From: an uncultured Muribaculaceae bacterium
Lineage (GTDB): Bacteria > Bacteroidota > Bacteroidia > Bacteroidales > Muribaculaceae
Direction of reading: 5' to 3'
Assembly: GCA_910584665.1 (NCBI GenBank)
Contig: CAJUBL010000053.1
Coordinates: forward strand, 1 to 8,247
DNA length: 8,247 nt
The translations under genes were made by a program, and so were the position numbers. A model generated the notes under the pieces. It did not search any database and was not told where the DNA came from. It saw only the letters and a program-made list of their open reading frames with translations. This document shows positions 1-7,043 of this stretch, piece after piece. How positions within the stretch are numbered: the first letter of the stretch is position 1; the number at the start of each line of letters is the position of its first letter.

Positions 1-63
1 CACCCAATGCTGGACCTCGAATTTGATTAACATTTTTTAAGAGACACTAGTGACAACTATAAG

Positions 64-714
64 GTGTTTTTCAAACCGGTACTACAAGCCGATAATTTTT
101 CAATCATTGGTGGTAAACAATCATTTGTACGCCTTGGATCTTCATTTCCGTATATATTCGAACCGCCGATATGCGGGTATGCGGAAGTGGTGAGTAAATC
201 ATCCAATACAGCAAGAATCGCGGCAGAATTTGATAATATCATTCGGATAACCAAACCAGGACTTCTTGTTTCATCTGACAATTCATCTTTCAAACTTGAT
301 GGTCAGATGAAAAATGGCGAGCAGTTATTTGAACTAAGTAATCTTAGCCCAAACACCACCTACAGTTTCACGCCCTACGTCGATTACTATGACGGTCCGG
401 AAAATGGTCAGACCAATTCATTCACCACACTTGCTGAGGTGTTCGGCAAATGGACTTGTGTATGGAACACGACACCGCCTAACGCGAAGCTCATCACAAT
501 GACTTTGAATAGCGATTATACTATGTCTCAGACATATTATTATTCAAACAGAGATGACTATATCACATATATACATACATTCAGTCTGAATGAAGAAACA
601 TTTGTTTTTCATAAGGACAACGGTGATGAACAGACGTGGCATATTGATGAGTGTACAGAGAATTTGTTGATTATCTCACAACCGGACGGTTTTACATACA
701 CCCTTGTGCGATAG
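64..714 (+). CDS. 3' part of a fibronectin-III / lipocalin-like domain protein, probably interrupted upstream
   Basis: The product from the GTG at 64 is 216 residues. Its first ~24 residues (YKVFFKPVLQADNF to QSFVRL) look like the last strands of one FN3 domain. A second FN3 domain follows (about 38-122, with the typical LSPNTTYSFTPYV and SFTTL), then a lipocalin-like beta domain (128-216, starting GKWTCVW and ending in short alternating strands). Such modules occur in secreted or surface lipoproteins of Bacteroidales; ligand and function are unknown. There is no signal peptide and no clear ribosome site at this GTG, and the frame is open back to 31, just after a TAA at 28-30, with a compatible reading before that TAA. 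I infer the C-terminal part of a larger protein, broken by a nonsense change or cut by the window edge. The next gene, 85 bp downstream on the same strand, carries the same two domain types. Confidence 0.6.
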   Translation: MFFKPVLQADNFSIIGGKQSFVRLGSSFPYIFEPPICGYAEVVSKSSNTARIAAEFDNIIRITKPGLLVSSDNSSFKLDGQMKNGEQLFELSNLSPNTTYSFTPYVDYYDGPENGQTNSFTTLAEVFGKWTCVWNTTPPNAKLITMTLNSDYTMSQTYYYSNRDDYITYIHTFSLNEETFVFHKDNGDEQTWHIDECTENLLIISQPDGFTYTLVR

Positions 715-799
715 GGCATGGATAAAATCTAATCGAGTCTGTGCCAATGTGGCATTTATATACTGAAAATAAATTCATATACAAACGTAATTTAAAAAG

Positions 800-3169
800 A
801 TGAGAAAGATAATAAAAACGAGGTGGCTGATATCGGCCATCATACTGGCTCTTGTCCCCATATCTTCCTTGACAAGCTGTGGCAACGATGAGCCGGATCT
901 GGGAACGGAAGATCCTGCTACACCGGTCTCGGACTTAGTAAAAATTTTGAAATCTGGCGTATGGACCTGTGCGAATACGGAATATTCCTGGAGTTTCGGG
1001 GATAATCCATATTTTGACAGCGACAAGTACGTAGTGAGCATGTTTTTCTTCAACGATGGTCATGGTGTTAGTGTCCTATCGGACTATAATCATAGTTTTC
1101 TCGACGAGACATACAACAAATCAAGTTCTCGCCAGTGGTTCACTTATACGGAGACCTCTAAAAATGGGATCAAAATACGTTTCAACGATGGTTTGGTTCA
1201 GAATCTTACACTCAAAGGCTCACATCTTGACGATGCTGACGGAGGCGACGGCTACACTTTCCGCGACTTTGACAGCTACGAATTGGATTTCCTGAAACAG
1301 TATGGCCCGGTATCCGGTTCATGTGGCAGCGGTGTGAAATGGTCATATGAGCCTTGGGCCGATAGAATCGTATTGAGTGGTTCCGGGCGCATGACTGACC
1401 TCAAATCGACTGCCGAACAGCCATGGAAAAATTTCCGGGGATTTTCAATGATCGATATTGAAGGTGCTATAAGCCATATCGGCGCTTATGCCTTCGAAGG
1501 GATACAGCGCTTGAGCTGGGTGCAAACTTCCCAGCTCAATAAAACCAGAATCGAATCATATGGCGAGCGATGTTTCGCCGATTGCATCGCGCTTGAGCAT
1601 ATCCCGGGCTTCTATGGCGCAAGGCAGATCGGCATGGAGGCCTTTGCCGGGTGCAAAAGTCTTGGTGTACTGATTTCTAAAGATGAGCTTGACAATCTCA
1701 TAGAAATCGGTGACTATGTTTTCGACGATACAAAATCCGTTTCGTTCAATGATGTCAGGTTCGGATCTGACCTTGAAACCATTGGTGCTTCTCCCTTCGG
1801 TGAAAACTCATCCTCTATTGTGACATTTGTCGAAGGCATCCGCAGTATCTCACATGACCACAATACAGCTGGCTATCCTGCTTTCGATATACGAGGATCG
1901 GAACTCACGCTCCCTAACAGTCTCGAAAATCTTGGTGATTTGTCATTCAGCGGCGCAATTTCCAAAATAGAATTGGGTCGCGGACTTAAGAGCGTCGGTC
2001 GCGCAGCAATGATAACAAGTTCCAAGAAGGGTGATGTCTATATTTCAGCGACTACACCACCGTCATGCCCCGATGATTTTCTGGTTGGCTCCGATAATTG
2101 GGAAAGTATCCATTCCGGCTGGACTTTACACGTTCCTGAAGGAAGTGAAAATGCTTATAGAAATGCTCCTGGTTGGAGAAAATTCAAGATTGAGGTAGGA
2201 AGCAATCAAGGAGATAACGATAACCCTGTCGATCCGAGTGATTTTCTCACATCTGTCACAGTGGCGCCGGAACCCTTCAGGGCTATAATAACAGGTTCGT
2301 TTAACCCGGCGACATACACTAACTATAAATCTTTTCAACTCAGAATCAGTAAGACTGCCGCCGGTTTATCTGAAGTCACAAAATATACAGATTATGATTT
2401 AAACGGCTTAAATTTTTCACAAGAAATATGGCTAAGTGAACATGACACCAAATACTATTATTCAATTGTAGCCGAAGATAATAAAGGCAAGGCATTCTCA
2501 AGCGAAGTGTATTTTTTTACCACTACCACTCCACGAAGTCCTGAATCATGTTCATACACCCTCAATGGCAAAACTTTCACTATGGTGAAAGTCACGGGTC
2601 TTAACTCGGGCGATTTTTTTATAATGCAAACCGAACTGCCTCTTGATGCCGACTTTATAATGGATGGTTGCATACCTGAAAAACGTCTCGATGTCAATAA
2701 TGATGGTGTAGTCATTAAAGCAGAGTTCAAAAATTTCCTCATCTCTTTACGCGCTGCTACCGGAATAGAATTCCGTCTTCCTACTTCTTCCGAATGGAAA
2801 TATGCCGCAATGGGCGGACAGTATATGCAGGAGTATAAATACTCAGGAAGTAATAATCTTGATGAAGTAGGATGGTATAAGGACAATAGTAATGGTTTTC
2901 TTCATGGAGTTGGATTGCTTAAGCCCAATATCCTTGACTTATATGATATGTCCGGAAATTATGGAGAGCTTACAAACGACACCGATGATTACGCCTTTGT
3001 CGACGGCAACCTTTACGGTGGTTATTATAAATCTTCAGAAAAGAATTGTACAGTTAGCAGTAATATTAAGCAGCCTACTGGCGGAAATATTACAGGAACC
3101 AACAAAAGAGAGAATAATGCGTTCGATGGTCGAATCTACACAGTAAGACTTGTCTATTCAGTCCGATAA
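800..3169 (+). CDS. Multidomain surface lipoprotein: lipocalin-like, BspA LRR, FN3 and degenerate FGE/SUMF1-like domains
   Basis: This gene encodes 789 residues. The N-terminus is a lipoprotein signal: basic start, hydrophobic core and a lipobox LTSC with Cys27. The residues after it (GNDEPD) are acidic, which in this phylum can favour export to the cell surface (inference). Domains: lipocalin-like about 48-155 (GVWTCANTE); BspA-type leucine-rich repeats about 174-466, with the usual cap (WSYEPW...LSGSGRM), IGAYAFEG-type repeats and closing VPEGSENAYRNAPGWRKF; FN3 about 482-577; and an FGE/SUMF1-like fold about 590-789 with GKTFTMVKV, FRLPTSSEWKYAA (RLPT at 659-662) and DMSGNYGE. Only one Cys (C750) lies near the position of the catalytic Cys pair of formylglycine-generating enzymes, and GNVWEW is replaced by GNYGEL, so I expect no enzyme activity; binding or adhesion is likelier. 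The ATG at 800 is the only start giving the signal peptide; the leader is A-rich without a clear Shine-Dalgarno. Substrate unknown. Confidence 0.88.
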   Translation: MRKIIKTRWLISAIILALVPISSLTSCGNDEPDLGTEDPATPVSDLVKILKSGVWTCANTEYSWSFGDNPYFDSDKYVVSMFFFNDGHGVSVLSDYNHSFLDETYNKSSSRQWFTYTETSKNGIKIRFNDGLVQNLTLKGSHLDDADGGDGYTFRDFDSYELDFLKQYGPVSGSCGSGVKWSYEPWADRIVLSGSGRMTDLKSTAEQPWKNFRGFSMIDIEGAISHIGAYAFEGIQRLSWVQTSQLNKTRIESYGERCFADCIALEHIPGFYGARQIGMEAFAGCKSLGVLISKDELDNLIEIGDYVFDDTKSVSFNDVRFGSDLETIGASPFGENSSSIVTFVEGIRSISHDHNTAGYPAFDIRGSELTLPNSLENLGDLSFSGAISKIELGRGLKSVGRAAMITSSKKGDVYISATTPPSCPDDFLVGSDNWESIHSGWTLHVPEGSENAYRNAPGWRKFKIEVGSNQGDNDNPVDPSDFLTSVTVAPEPFRAIITGSFNPATYTNYKSFQLRISKTAAGLSEVTKYTDYDLNGLNFSQEIWLSEHDTKYYYSIVAEDNKGKAFSSEVYFFTTTTPRSPESCSYTLNGKTFTMVKVTGLNSGDFFIMQTELPLDADFIMDGCIPEKRLDVNNDGVVIKAEFKNFLISLRAATGIEFRLPTSSEWKYAAMGGQYMQEYKYSGSNNLDEVGWYKDNSNGFLHGVGLLKPNILDLYDMSGNYGELTNDTDDYAFVDGNLYGGYYKSSEKNCTVSSNIKQPTGGNITGTNKRENNAFDGRIYTVRLVYSVR

Positions 3170-3207
3170 ACGCAGAAATCACAAATTAATAAAGAAGCGT
3201 ATCACAT

Positions 3208-3266
3208 CATCTACGTCTGAAAGTCGTAGAAAATTTGATGGTTTCTAAGATCGTCAGCCGTAGATG
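3208..3266. repeat. Nested inverted repeat around CTACG / CGTAG
   Basis: CATCTACG (3208-3215) is exactly complementary to CGTAGATG (3259-3266). The same left arm can instead pair with CGTAGA at 3225-3230, giving a 6-bp stem with a 9-nt loop. Two alternative hairpins thus compete for one arm. It lies 39 bp after the lipoprotein stop and has no T-tract, so it is not a standard terminator. It could be an RNA-stabilising 3' structure or chance. Confidence 0.35.
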
Positions 3267-3362
3267 TTGCTGATTCAGTCCGCGTTTCTTATAAACATGA
3301 TGATCAATGGGACTGTAAGGCTAATTATAAGAATTGAAATGTATAACAAAAAACAAATCAGT

Positions 3363-3761
3363 TTAATACTGACTCACTTGGCAGGTACGCATCAGATTGA
3401 AAATGGCCTCCCCAATATACAGTAAGTAAAGCCACAGGACAACATTGAAATCAAAATGCCGTTCCTTGCTGAACGACATTGAATGAAAATCGTGAAATAG
3501 AAAAATCGGAATGATAGAAAGAATATGTATTATAGCTTGGAAACCCGTCATGACTTCTGGATCTGACGGAAATAATGAGTAGAACGGCAAAGATAAAAAT
3601 AGAGTGTGCAATCCCGGATAAGGATAATGTCCGGCATTTATCTGAGCTGAAGAGCAGCGGAGGCGAAAGATATCTGACGGTCTTTATCCCCGTGGATTAA
3701 AACATAGGGGGACATGGAATGGCTGGAAATCCTTAACAACCGATAAATATCTTAAATTCAT
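3363..3761 (-). pseudogene. Weak minus-strand open frame, membrane-like, with one internal stop
   Basis: On the minus strand one frame runs from an ATG at 3761 to a stop at 3363 with a single in-frame TAA (3684-3686). The part below the stop has two hydrophobic stretches (AIIHILSIIPIFLF and FNVVLWLYLLYIGEAIF) around a charged middle, like a small membrane protein. The first in-frame start after the TAA is a TTG at 3611, with no visible ribosome site. I do not recognise a family. It may be a decayed gene or simply a chance frame in A/T-rich DNA; it overlaps the plus-strand candidate at 3575-3700, and at most one is likely real. Confidence 0.15.
3575..3700 (+). CDS. Candidate small ORF of 41 residues, unknown function
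   Basis: The frame from ATG at 3575 to TAA at 3698-3700 encodes 41 residues with a mixed, protein-like composition (MSRTAKIKIECAIPD at the start, ERYLTVFIPVD at the end). Codon choice (CTG, CCG, AAG, ATC, GTC) resembles the neighbouring genes, and local G+C is higher than in the surrounding intergenic DNA. An ACGGA sits just before the start, closer than ideal. It has no signal peptide or membrane segment. I do not recognise a family. It could be a small protein, a fragment of a lost gene, or chance. Confidence 0.25.
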   Translation: MSRTAKIKIECAIPDKDNVRHLSELKSSGGERYLTVFIPVD

Positions 3762-3826
3762 TTTTATCCACTTTCCACCAATTTCCGAAAAAGTACACGA
3801 TTAGTACCCGCCATTCAGCAAATCTC

Positions 3827-3835
3827 TTTGACAAT
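3827..3835. repeat. Left target-site duplication of the MITE
   Basis: TTTGACAAT directly abuts the left inverted repeat and is repeated exactly at 3971-3979 against the right one. It is a 9-bp duplication as made by a DDE transposase. Confidence 0.85.
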
Positions 3836-3856
3836 CAGGGCAACCGCATCAAAATT
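3836..3856 (+). repeat. MITE left terminal inverted repeat (21 bp)
   Basis: Exactly complementary to 3950-3970 over 21 bp; identity stops at both inner and outer edges. Confidence 0.88.
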
Positions 3857-3949
3857 ATAACTAATTGATAATCAAATATGCCTATTTTAGCTTTCCGCGT
3901 AAACTCCTGATAAAACGCGTTTGATAATAAGTATGTTATGATTTTGAAA

Positions 3950-3970
3950 AATTTTGATGCGGTTGCCCTG
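3950..3970 (-). repeat. MITE right terminal inverted repeat (21 bp)
   Basis: Ends GATGCGGTTGCCCTG, the perfect reverse complement of the left end at 3836-3856. Confidence 0.88.
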
Positions 3971-3979
3971 TTTGACAAT
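3971..3979. repeat. Right target-site duplication of the MITE
   Basis: TTTGACAAT, identical to 3827-3835. The next three bases (CAG) equal the first three of the element, so the apparent repeat is 12 bp, but only 9 bp lie outside the symmetrical ends. Confidence 0.85.
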
Positions 3980-3981
3980 CA

Positions 3982-4000
3982 GCTAATTTGCTCAATTAGC
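3982..4000. promoter_or_regulatory. Palindrome overlapping the uvrA -33 element, possible operator
   Basis: GCTAATT (3982-3988) and AATTAGC (3994-4000) form a perfect 7-bp inverted repeat around a 5-base centre (tgctc). The predicted -33 TTTG (3987-3990) lies inside it, so a dimeric regulator bound here would block transcription. A stress or damage repressor is one idea, but no binding protein is indicated by the sequence. Confidence 0.4.
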
Positions 4001-4018
4001 GGAAAATACCTAATTTTG
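3987..4018 (+). promoter_or_regulatory. Bacteroides-type promoter for uvrA
   Basis: TTTG (3987-3990) is followed after 20 bp by TAATTTTG (4011-4018), an exact match to the -33 TTTG and -7 TAnnTTTG consensus used by the primary sigma factor of Bacteroidetes. Transcription would start near 4024, giving a leader of about 15 nt before the ATG at 4039. The MITE ends 16 bp upstream of the -33 box. Confidence 0.7.
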
Positions 4019-4038
4019 TGGGTTAAACAATTTATTGA

Positions 4039-6834
4039 ATGAACGGAAATTCGATTATAATCAAGGGTGCGCGGGTCAATAATCTCAAAAGTGTCGATGT
4101 AGAGCTGCCACGTGATAAATTCATTGTGATTACAGGGCTGTCGGGTTCGGGTAAATCGTCGCTTGCTTTTGATACGTTATATGCCGAGGGGCAACGCCGT
4201 TATGTCGACAGTCTGTCGAGTTATGCACGACAGTTTGTGGGCCGTATGTCTAAGCCTGAGGTTGATTTTATAAAGGGACTTCCACCTGCGATTGCAATTG
4301 AGCAGAAGGTTACAACGCGCAATCCGCGCAGTACTGTAGGCACTTCGACTGAGATTTATGATTACCTGAGGCTTCTTTTCGGTCGTATAGGCCATACGAT
4401 ATCTCCAGTCTCAGGATGTGAGGTCAGGAAACATACAGTCAATGATGTGGTTGCTGTTGCCGGTGGTTATCCTCCCGGTACCCGACTGGCCATAATGTCT
4501 CCTGTAAGTATGCCGGAGGGGCGTTCGGTCGAGGATCAGCTCGATATCTTTGTCAAGGAGGGGTATTCCAGGCTTTTTATAAATGACGGTTTTATTGAGA
4601 TTGAGGATTTCGTTGCAATGAAAAACAAGTCTGAAGTCCGGGACATGTATCTTGTTATAGACCGTCTGAGTGTCAGCGATGACCCTGACGAACTTAGCCG
4701 TCTTGCTGATTCTGTCGAGACCGCTTTCTTTGAAGGACATGACATGATGCGGCTTGTGATATGGGATACTGACGGAGAGGTTCACCGATATGATTTTTCG
4801 AAACGTTTTGAGGCCGACGGCATAACATTCATGGAACCCAACGAGCAGATGTTCAATTTCAATAATCCGTATGGAGCATGTCCGCGTTGTGAGGGGTTCG
4901 GCAAGACAATGGGGATCGATGAGAATCTGGTCATTCCCAATCAGGCATTGTCGGTCTACGAGGATGCTGTCGTGTGCTGGAAGGGAGAGAAGATGAGCGA
5001 GTGGAAAAAGTATTTTATCGCCCATGCTCAGCATGTGAATTTTCCTATCCATCGTCCGTACAATCAGCTGACACAGGCTCAGAAAGATCTTTTATGGCAT
5101 GGCGACCAGGAGTTTGAGGGAATCGACGGATTCTTCAGGATGATAGAGCAGAACCTCTATAAAATACAATATCGGGTCATGCTGGCGCGGTACAGGGGGA
5201 AGACTGTGTGTCCGGATTGTCATGGTAATCGTCTGCGTCCGGAGGCTATGTACATACAGGTCGGAGGCAGGAATATAACAGAACTCGTAAGAATGCCTGT
5301 TACTGATCTTAAGAACTGGTTTGATACTCTTGAACTGGATGAGCGTGACTCTGTGATTGCCCGACGACTCATTACCGAGATACGTAACCGGCTTGAATAT
5401 ATGGTGAATGTAGGCCTCGGCTATCTGACTCTTGACCGTCTGTCAAACACTCTTTCGGGCGGAGAGAGCCAGCGCATCAATCTGGCTACATCGCTTGGAA
5501 GCAGTCTTGTGGGGTCGTTATATATACTCGACGAGCCGAGTATCGGATTGCACTCTCGCGATACACAGCGTCTTATCGAAGTTCTTCGCAAACTTCAGCA
5601 ACTCGGGAACACAGTCGTTGTCGTAGAGCATGACGAGGAAATTATGGAGGCCGCGGACTATATAGTGGATGTCGGACCTCAGGCCGGACGCCTCGGAGGT
5701 CAGATCGTATATCAGGGAGACTGGAAACATCTTGGTGAAGCGACCGACAGCTATACGGCCGGGTATCTTACAGGTAAGCTTGAGATTCCGCTGCCGGTAA
5801 AACGTCGTCGGTGGAGCAGCTATATTGAAGTAAAGGGGGCCATGCAGAATAACCTCAAAAATATAGATGTCAGGTTTCCTCTTGGGGTTATGACTGTCGT
5901 TACCGGTGTAAGCGGCAGCGGTAAATCTACTCTTGTAAGGGATATTCTCTACCGGGCTATGCTTCGCCGTCTCGGTGAGGCCGGTGATGCTCCCGGTGCA
6001 TTCAGGGAACTCTCCGGAGATGTCTCGCGTATCCGGTCTGTCGATTTTGTTGATCAGAATCCTATAGGTAAATCCTCCCGTTCCAACCCGGCCACATATC
6101 TTAAGGCCTATGATGAGATACGGGCACTTTTCGCCGATCAGCAGGCTTCGAAACAGATGGGGTTTACTCCGTCGACATTCTCGTTTAACGCTGATGGCGG
6201 TCGTTGTGACGAGTGTAAGGGCGAGGGGACTATAACGATCGAGATGCAGTTTATGGCTGATATCACCATACCTTGCGAAGCGTGTCACGGACAGCGGTTC
6301 AAACGAGAGGTACTTGAGGTTAAATTCAATGATTGCAATATCAGCGACATCCTCAACATGACTGTCAGTCAGGCCATCGAGTTTTTCAGTATGTACGACG
6401 GCACCATCCAGCGGCGCATAGTCTCCCGTCTCAAACCTTTACAGGATGTGGGTCTCGGATATATCAGGCTGGGACAGTCGTCATCAACACTTTCCGGCGG
6501 CGAGAATCAGCGTGTAAAGCTTGCTTATTATCTCGCTAATGATAAGGCGGGATCCACACTCTTCATTTTTGACGAGCCGACGACCGGACTTCATTTCCAT
6601 GACATAAACCGTCTGCTCGATTCGTTTGACCGTCTGATCGCCAACGGACATACTGTTATAATCATTGAGCATAACATGGATGTGATAAAGTGTGCGGACC
6701 ATGTCATAGACATAGGTCCGGAAGGAGGAGAGGCTGGCGGATACATTGTCGCTGCAGGTACACCCGAGCAGATCGTGGAGCAGGGTAGGGGATATACCGC
6801 CCGATATCTGCGTTCCAAGCTTGCAATCCGATGA
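4039..6834 (+). CDS. uvrA: UvrA, excinuclease ABC subunit A (nucleotide excision repair damage sensor)
   Basis: The 931-residue product is close to the usual UvrA length. UvrA is a dimeric ABC-type ATPase in the cytoplasm that finds bulky DNA lesions and loads UvrB. Seen here: Walker A 1 (GLSGSGKSS, 33-41) and Walker A 2 (GVSGSGKST, 623-631, Lys629); ABC signatures LSGGESQR (472-479) and LSGGENQR (818-825); Walker B with LDEP (497-500) and FDEP (844-847); and the C-terminal zinc module C723, C726, C746, C749. The insertion after ~119 typical of UvrB-binding UvrA is present, so it is not the short class lacking that domain. CPRC (281-284) and CPDC (391-394) are kept, but the CPxH and CPxCG halves of the first zinc module of classical UvrA are not seen. 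Bacteroidota often carry more than one uvrA, and this may be a paralogue. Single-gene unit with its own promoter; the ATG at 4039 fits the conserved N-terminus. Confidence 0.96.
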   Translation: MNGNSIIIKGARVNNLKSVDVELPRDKFIVITGLSGSGKSSLAFDTLYAEGQRRYVDSLSSYARQFVGRMSKPEVDFIKGLPPAIAIEQKVTTRNPRSTVGTSTEIYDYLRLLFGRIGHTISPVSGCEVRKHTVNDVVAVAGGYPPGTRLAIMSPVSMPEGRSVEDQLDIFVKEGYSRLFINDGFIEIEDFVAMKNKSEVRDMYLVIDRLSVSDDPDELSRLADSVETAFFEGHDMMRLVIWDTDGEVHRYDFSKRFEADGITFMEPNEQMFNFNNPYGACPRCEGFGKTMGIDENLVIPNQALSVYEDAVVCWKGEKMSEWKKYFIAHAQHVNFPIHRPYNQLTQAQKDLLWHGDQEFEGIDGFFRMIEQNLYKIQYRVMLARYRGKTVCPDCHGNRLRPEAMYIQVGGRNITELVRMPVTDLKNWFDTLELDERDSVIARRLITEIRNRLEYMVNVGLGYLTLDRLSNTLSGGESQRINLATSLGSSLVGSLYILDEPSIGLHSRDTQRLIEVLRKLQQLGNTVVVVEHDEEIMEAADYIVDVGPQAGRLGGQIVYQGDWKHLGEATDSYTAGYLTGKLEIPLPVKRRRWSSYIEVKGAMQNNLKNIDVRFPLGVMTVVTGVSGSGKSTLVRDILYRAMLRRLGEAGDAPGAFRELSGDVSRIRSVDFVDQNPIGKSSRSNPATYLKAYDEIRALFADQQASKQMGFTPSTFSFNADGGRCDECKGEGTITIEMQFMADITIPCEACHGQRFKREVLEVKFNDCNISDILNMTVSQAIEFFSMYDGTIQRRIVSRLKPLQDVGLGYIRLGQSSSTLSGGENQRVKLAYYLANDKAGSTLFIFDEPTTGLHFHDINRLLDSFDRLIANGHTVIIIEHNMDVIKCADHVIDIGPEGGEAGGYIVAAGTPEQIVEQGRGYTARYLRSKLAIR

Positions 6835-6850
6835 CGGTATGATAATCAGA

Positions 6851-6861
6851 CGGGTGTCCGG
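6851..6861 (+). terminator. Left half of the uvrA terminator, split by the IS
   Basis: CGGGTGTCCGG starts 16 bp after the uvrA stop and pairs with CCGAACACCCG at 8028-8038 (10 of 11 positions, one C-A mismatch). Without the IS the arms would be 17 nt apart. See the right half at 8028-8050. Confidence 0.65.
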
Positions 6862-6865
6862 GGAT

Positions 6866-6868
6866 TTA
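6866..6868. repeat. Left target-site duplication of the IS (TTA)
   Basis: TTA abuts the left IS end GAGCCGG and recurs at 8015-8017 after the right end. A 3-bp TNA duplication is known for some IS5-family groups. Confidence 0.7.
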
Positions 6869-6901
6869 GAGCCGGTTCGACAATAAATGTTAATCGCAGG
6901 G
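6869..6901 (+). repeat. IS left terminal inverted repeat (33 bp)
   Basis: Starts GAGCCGGTTCGAC and ends CGCAGGG; complementary to 7982-8014 except for one base (T at 6893, where the right end has the equivalent of C). Confidence 0.88.
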
Positions 6902-7043
6902 CGGTCAATCGCCGAGTGATTTTCTTTGGGATGTGAGGGAGCGATGGGGCTCCATCGTGACCGAGCAGTACGAAGAAAAGCGCCGACGAGTGGCCGGGGC
7001 GAAGGTAACTTCCGTCCCGAAAAAGAGGGAGATTAAATGTGTA

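Larger units (their letters stand above)
3170..3835. other. Intergenic region without a convincing gene
   Basis: Between the lipoprotein stop and the MITE there are about 670 bp with no confident coding sequence. The region is A/T-rich and has stops in most frames. It holds a nested inverted repeat (3208-3266), one short plus-strand candidate ORF (3575-3700) and a weak minus-strand open frame (3363-3761 with one internal stop). No clear rho-independent terminator for the lipoprotein gene was seen. A 10-bp direct repeat, ATTCAGTCCG, occurs at the end of the lipoprotein gene (3156-3165) and again at 3273-3282, possibly by chance. Confidence 0.5.
3836..3970. mobile_element. 135-bp MITE (non-autonomous transposable element)
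   Basis: The element has perfect 21-bp terminal inverted repeats beginning CAGGGCAACCGCATC, flanked by an exact 9-bp duplication TTTGACAAT on both sides. It holds no ORF, so it must have been moved by a transposase encoded elsewhere. The interior is A/T-rich, with an 8-bp direct repeat TTGATAAT (3865 and 3921) and a short inverted repeat CGCGT/ACGCG (3896-3900, 3915-3919). A 9-bp duplication is compatible with IS4-, IS1- or IS256-type transposases; I cannot assign the family. Its ends are unlike those of the IS5-family element in this window, so it is not a derivative of that element. It lies just upstream of the predicted uvrA promoter, which it leaves intact. Confidence 0.88.

Noticed and set aside
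742..754. Short hairpin TGCCA-atg-TGGCA between the first two genes
   Set aside because: The stem is only 5 bp and the following sequence is not a clear T-tract, so a terminator is not supported; the two genes may be co-transcribed.
3767..3780. Two GTGGA repeats on the minus strand (TGGTGGAAAGTGGAT) followed by a short ATG frame, recalling MraZ-type operator repeats
   Set aside because: The frame after it is only 25 codons and is not mraZ; the spacing is not the known 10-bp pattern. Probably chance.
3827..3982. Reading the MITE flank as a 12-bp duplication (TTTGACAATCAG)
   Set aside because: The last three bases on the left belong to the symmetrical 21-bp inverted repeat, so 9 bp is the consistent duplication.
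4411..6818. Several minus-strand open frames inside uvrA (up to 256 codons)
   Set aside because: They are antisense shadows of a strongly coding gene and show no domains.
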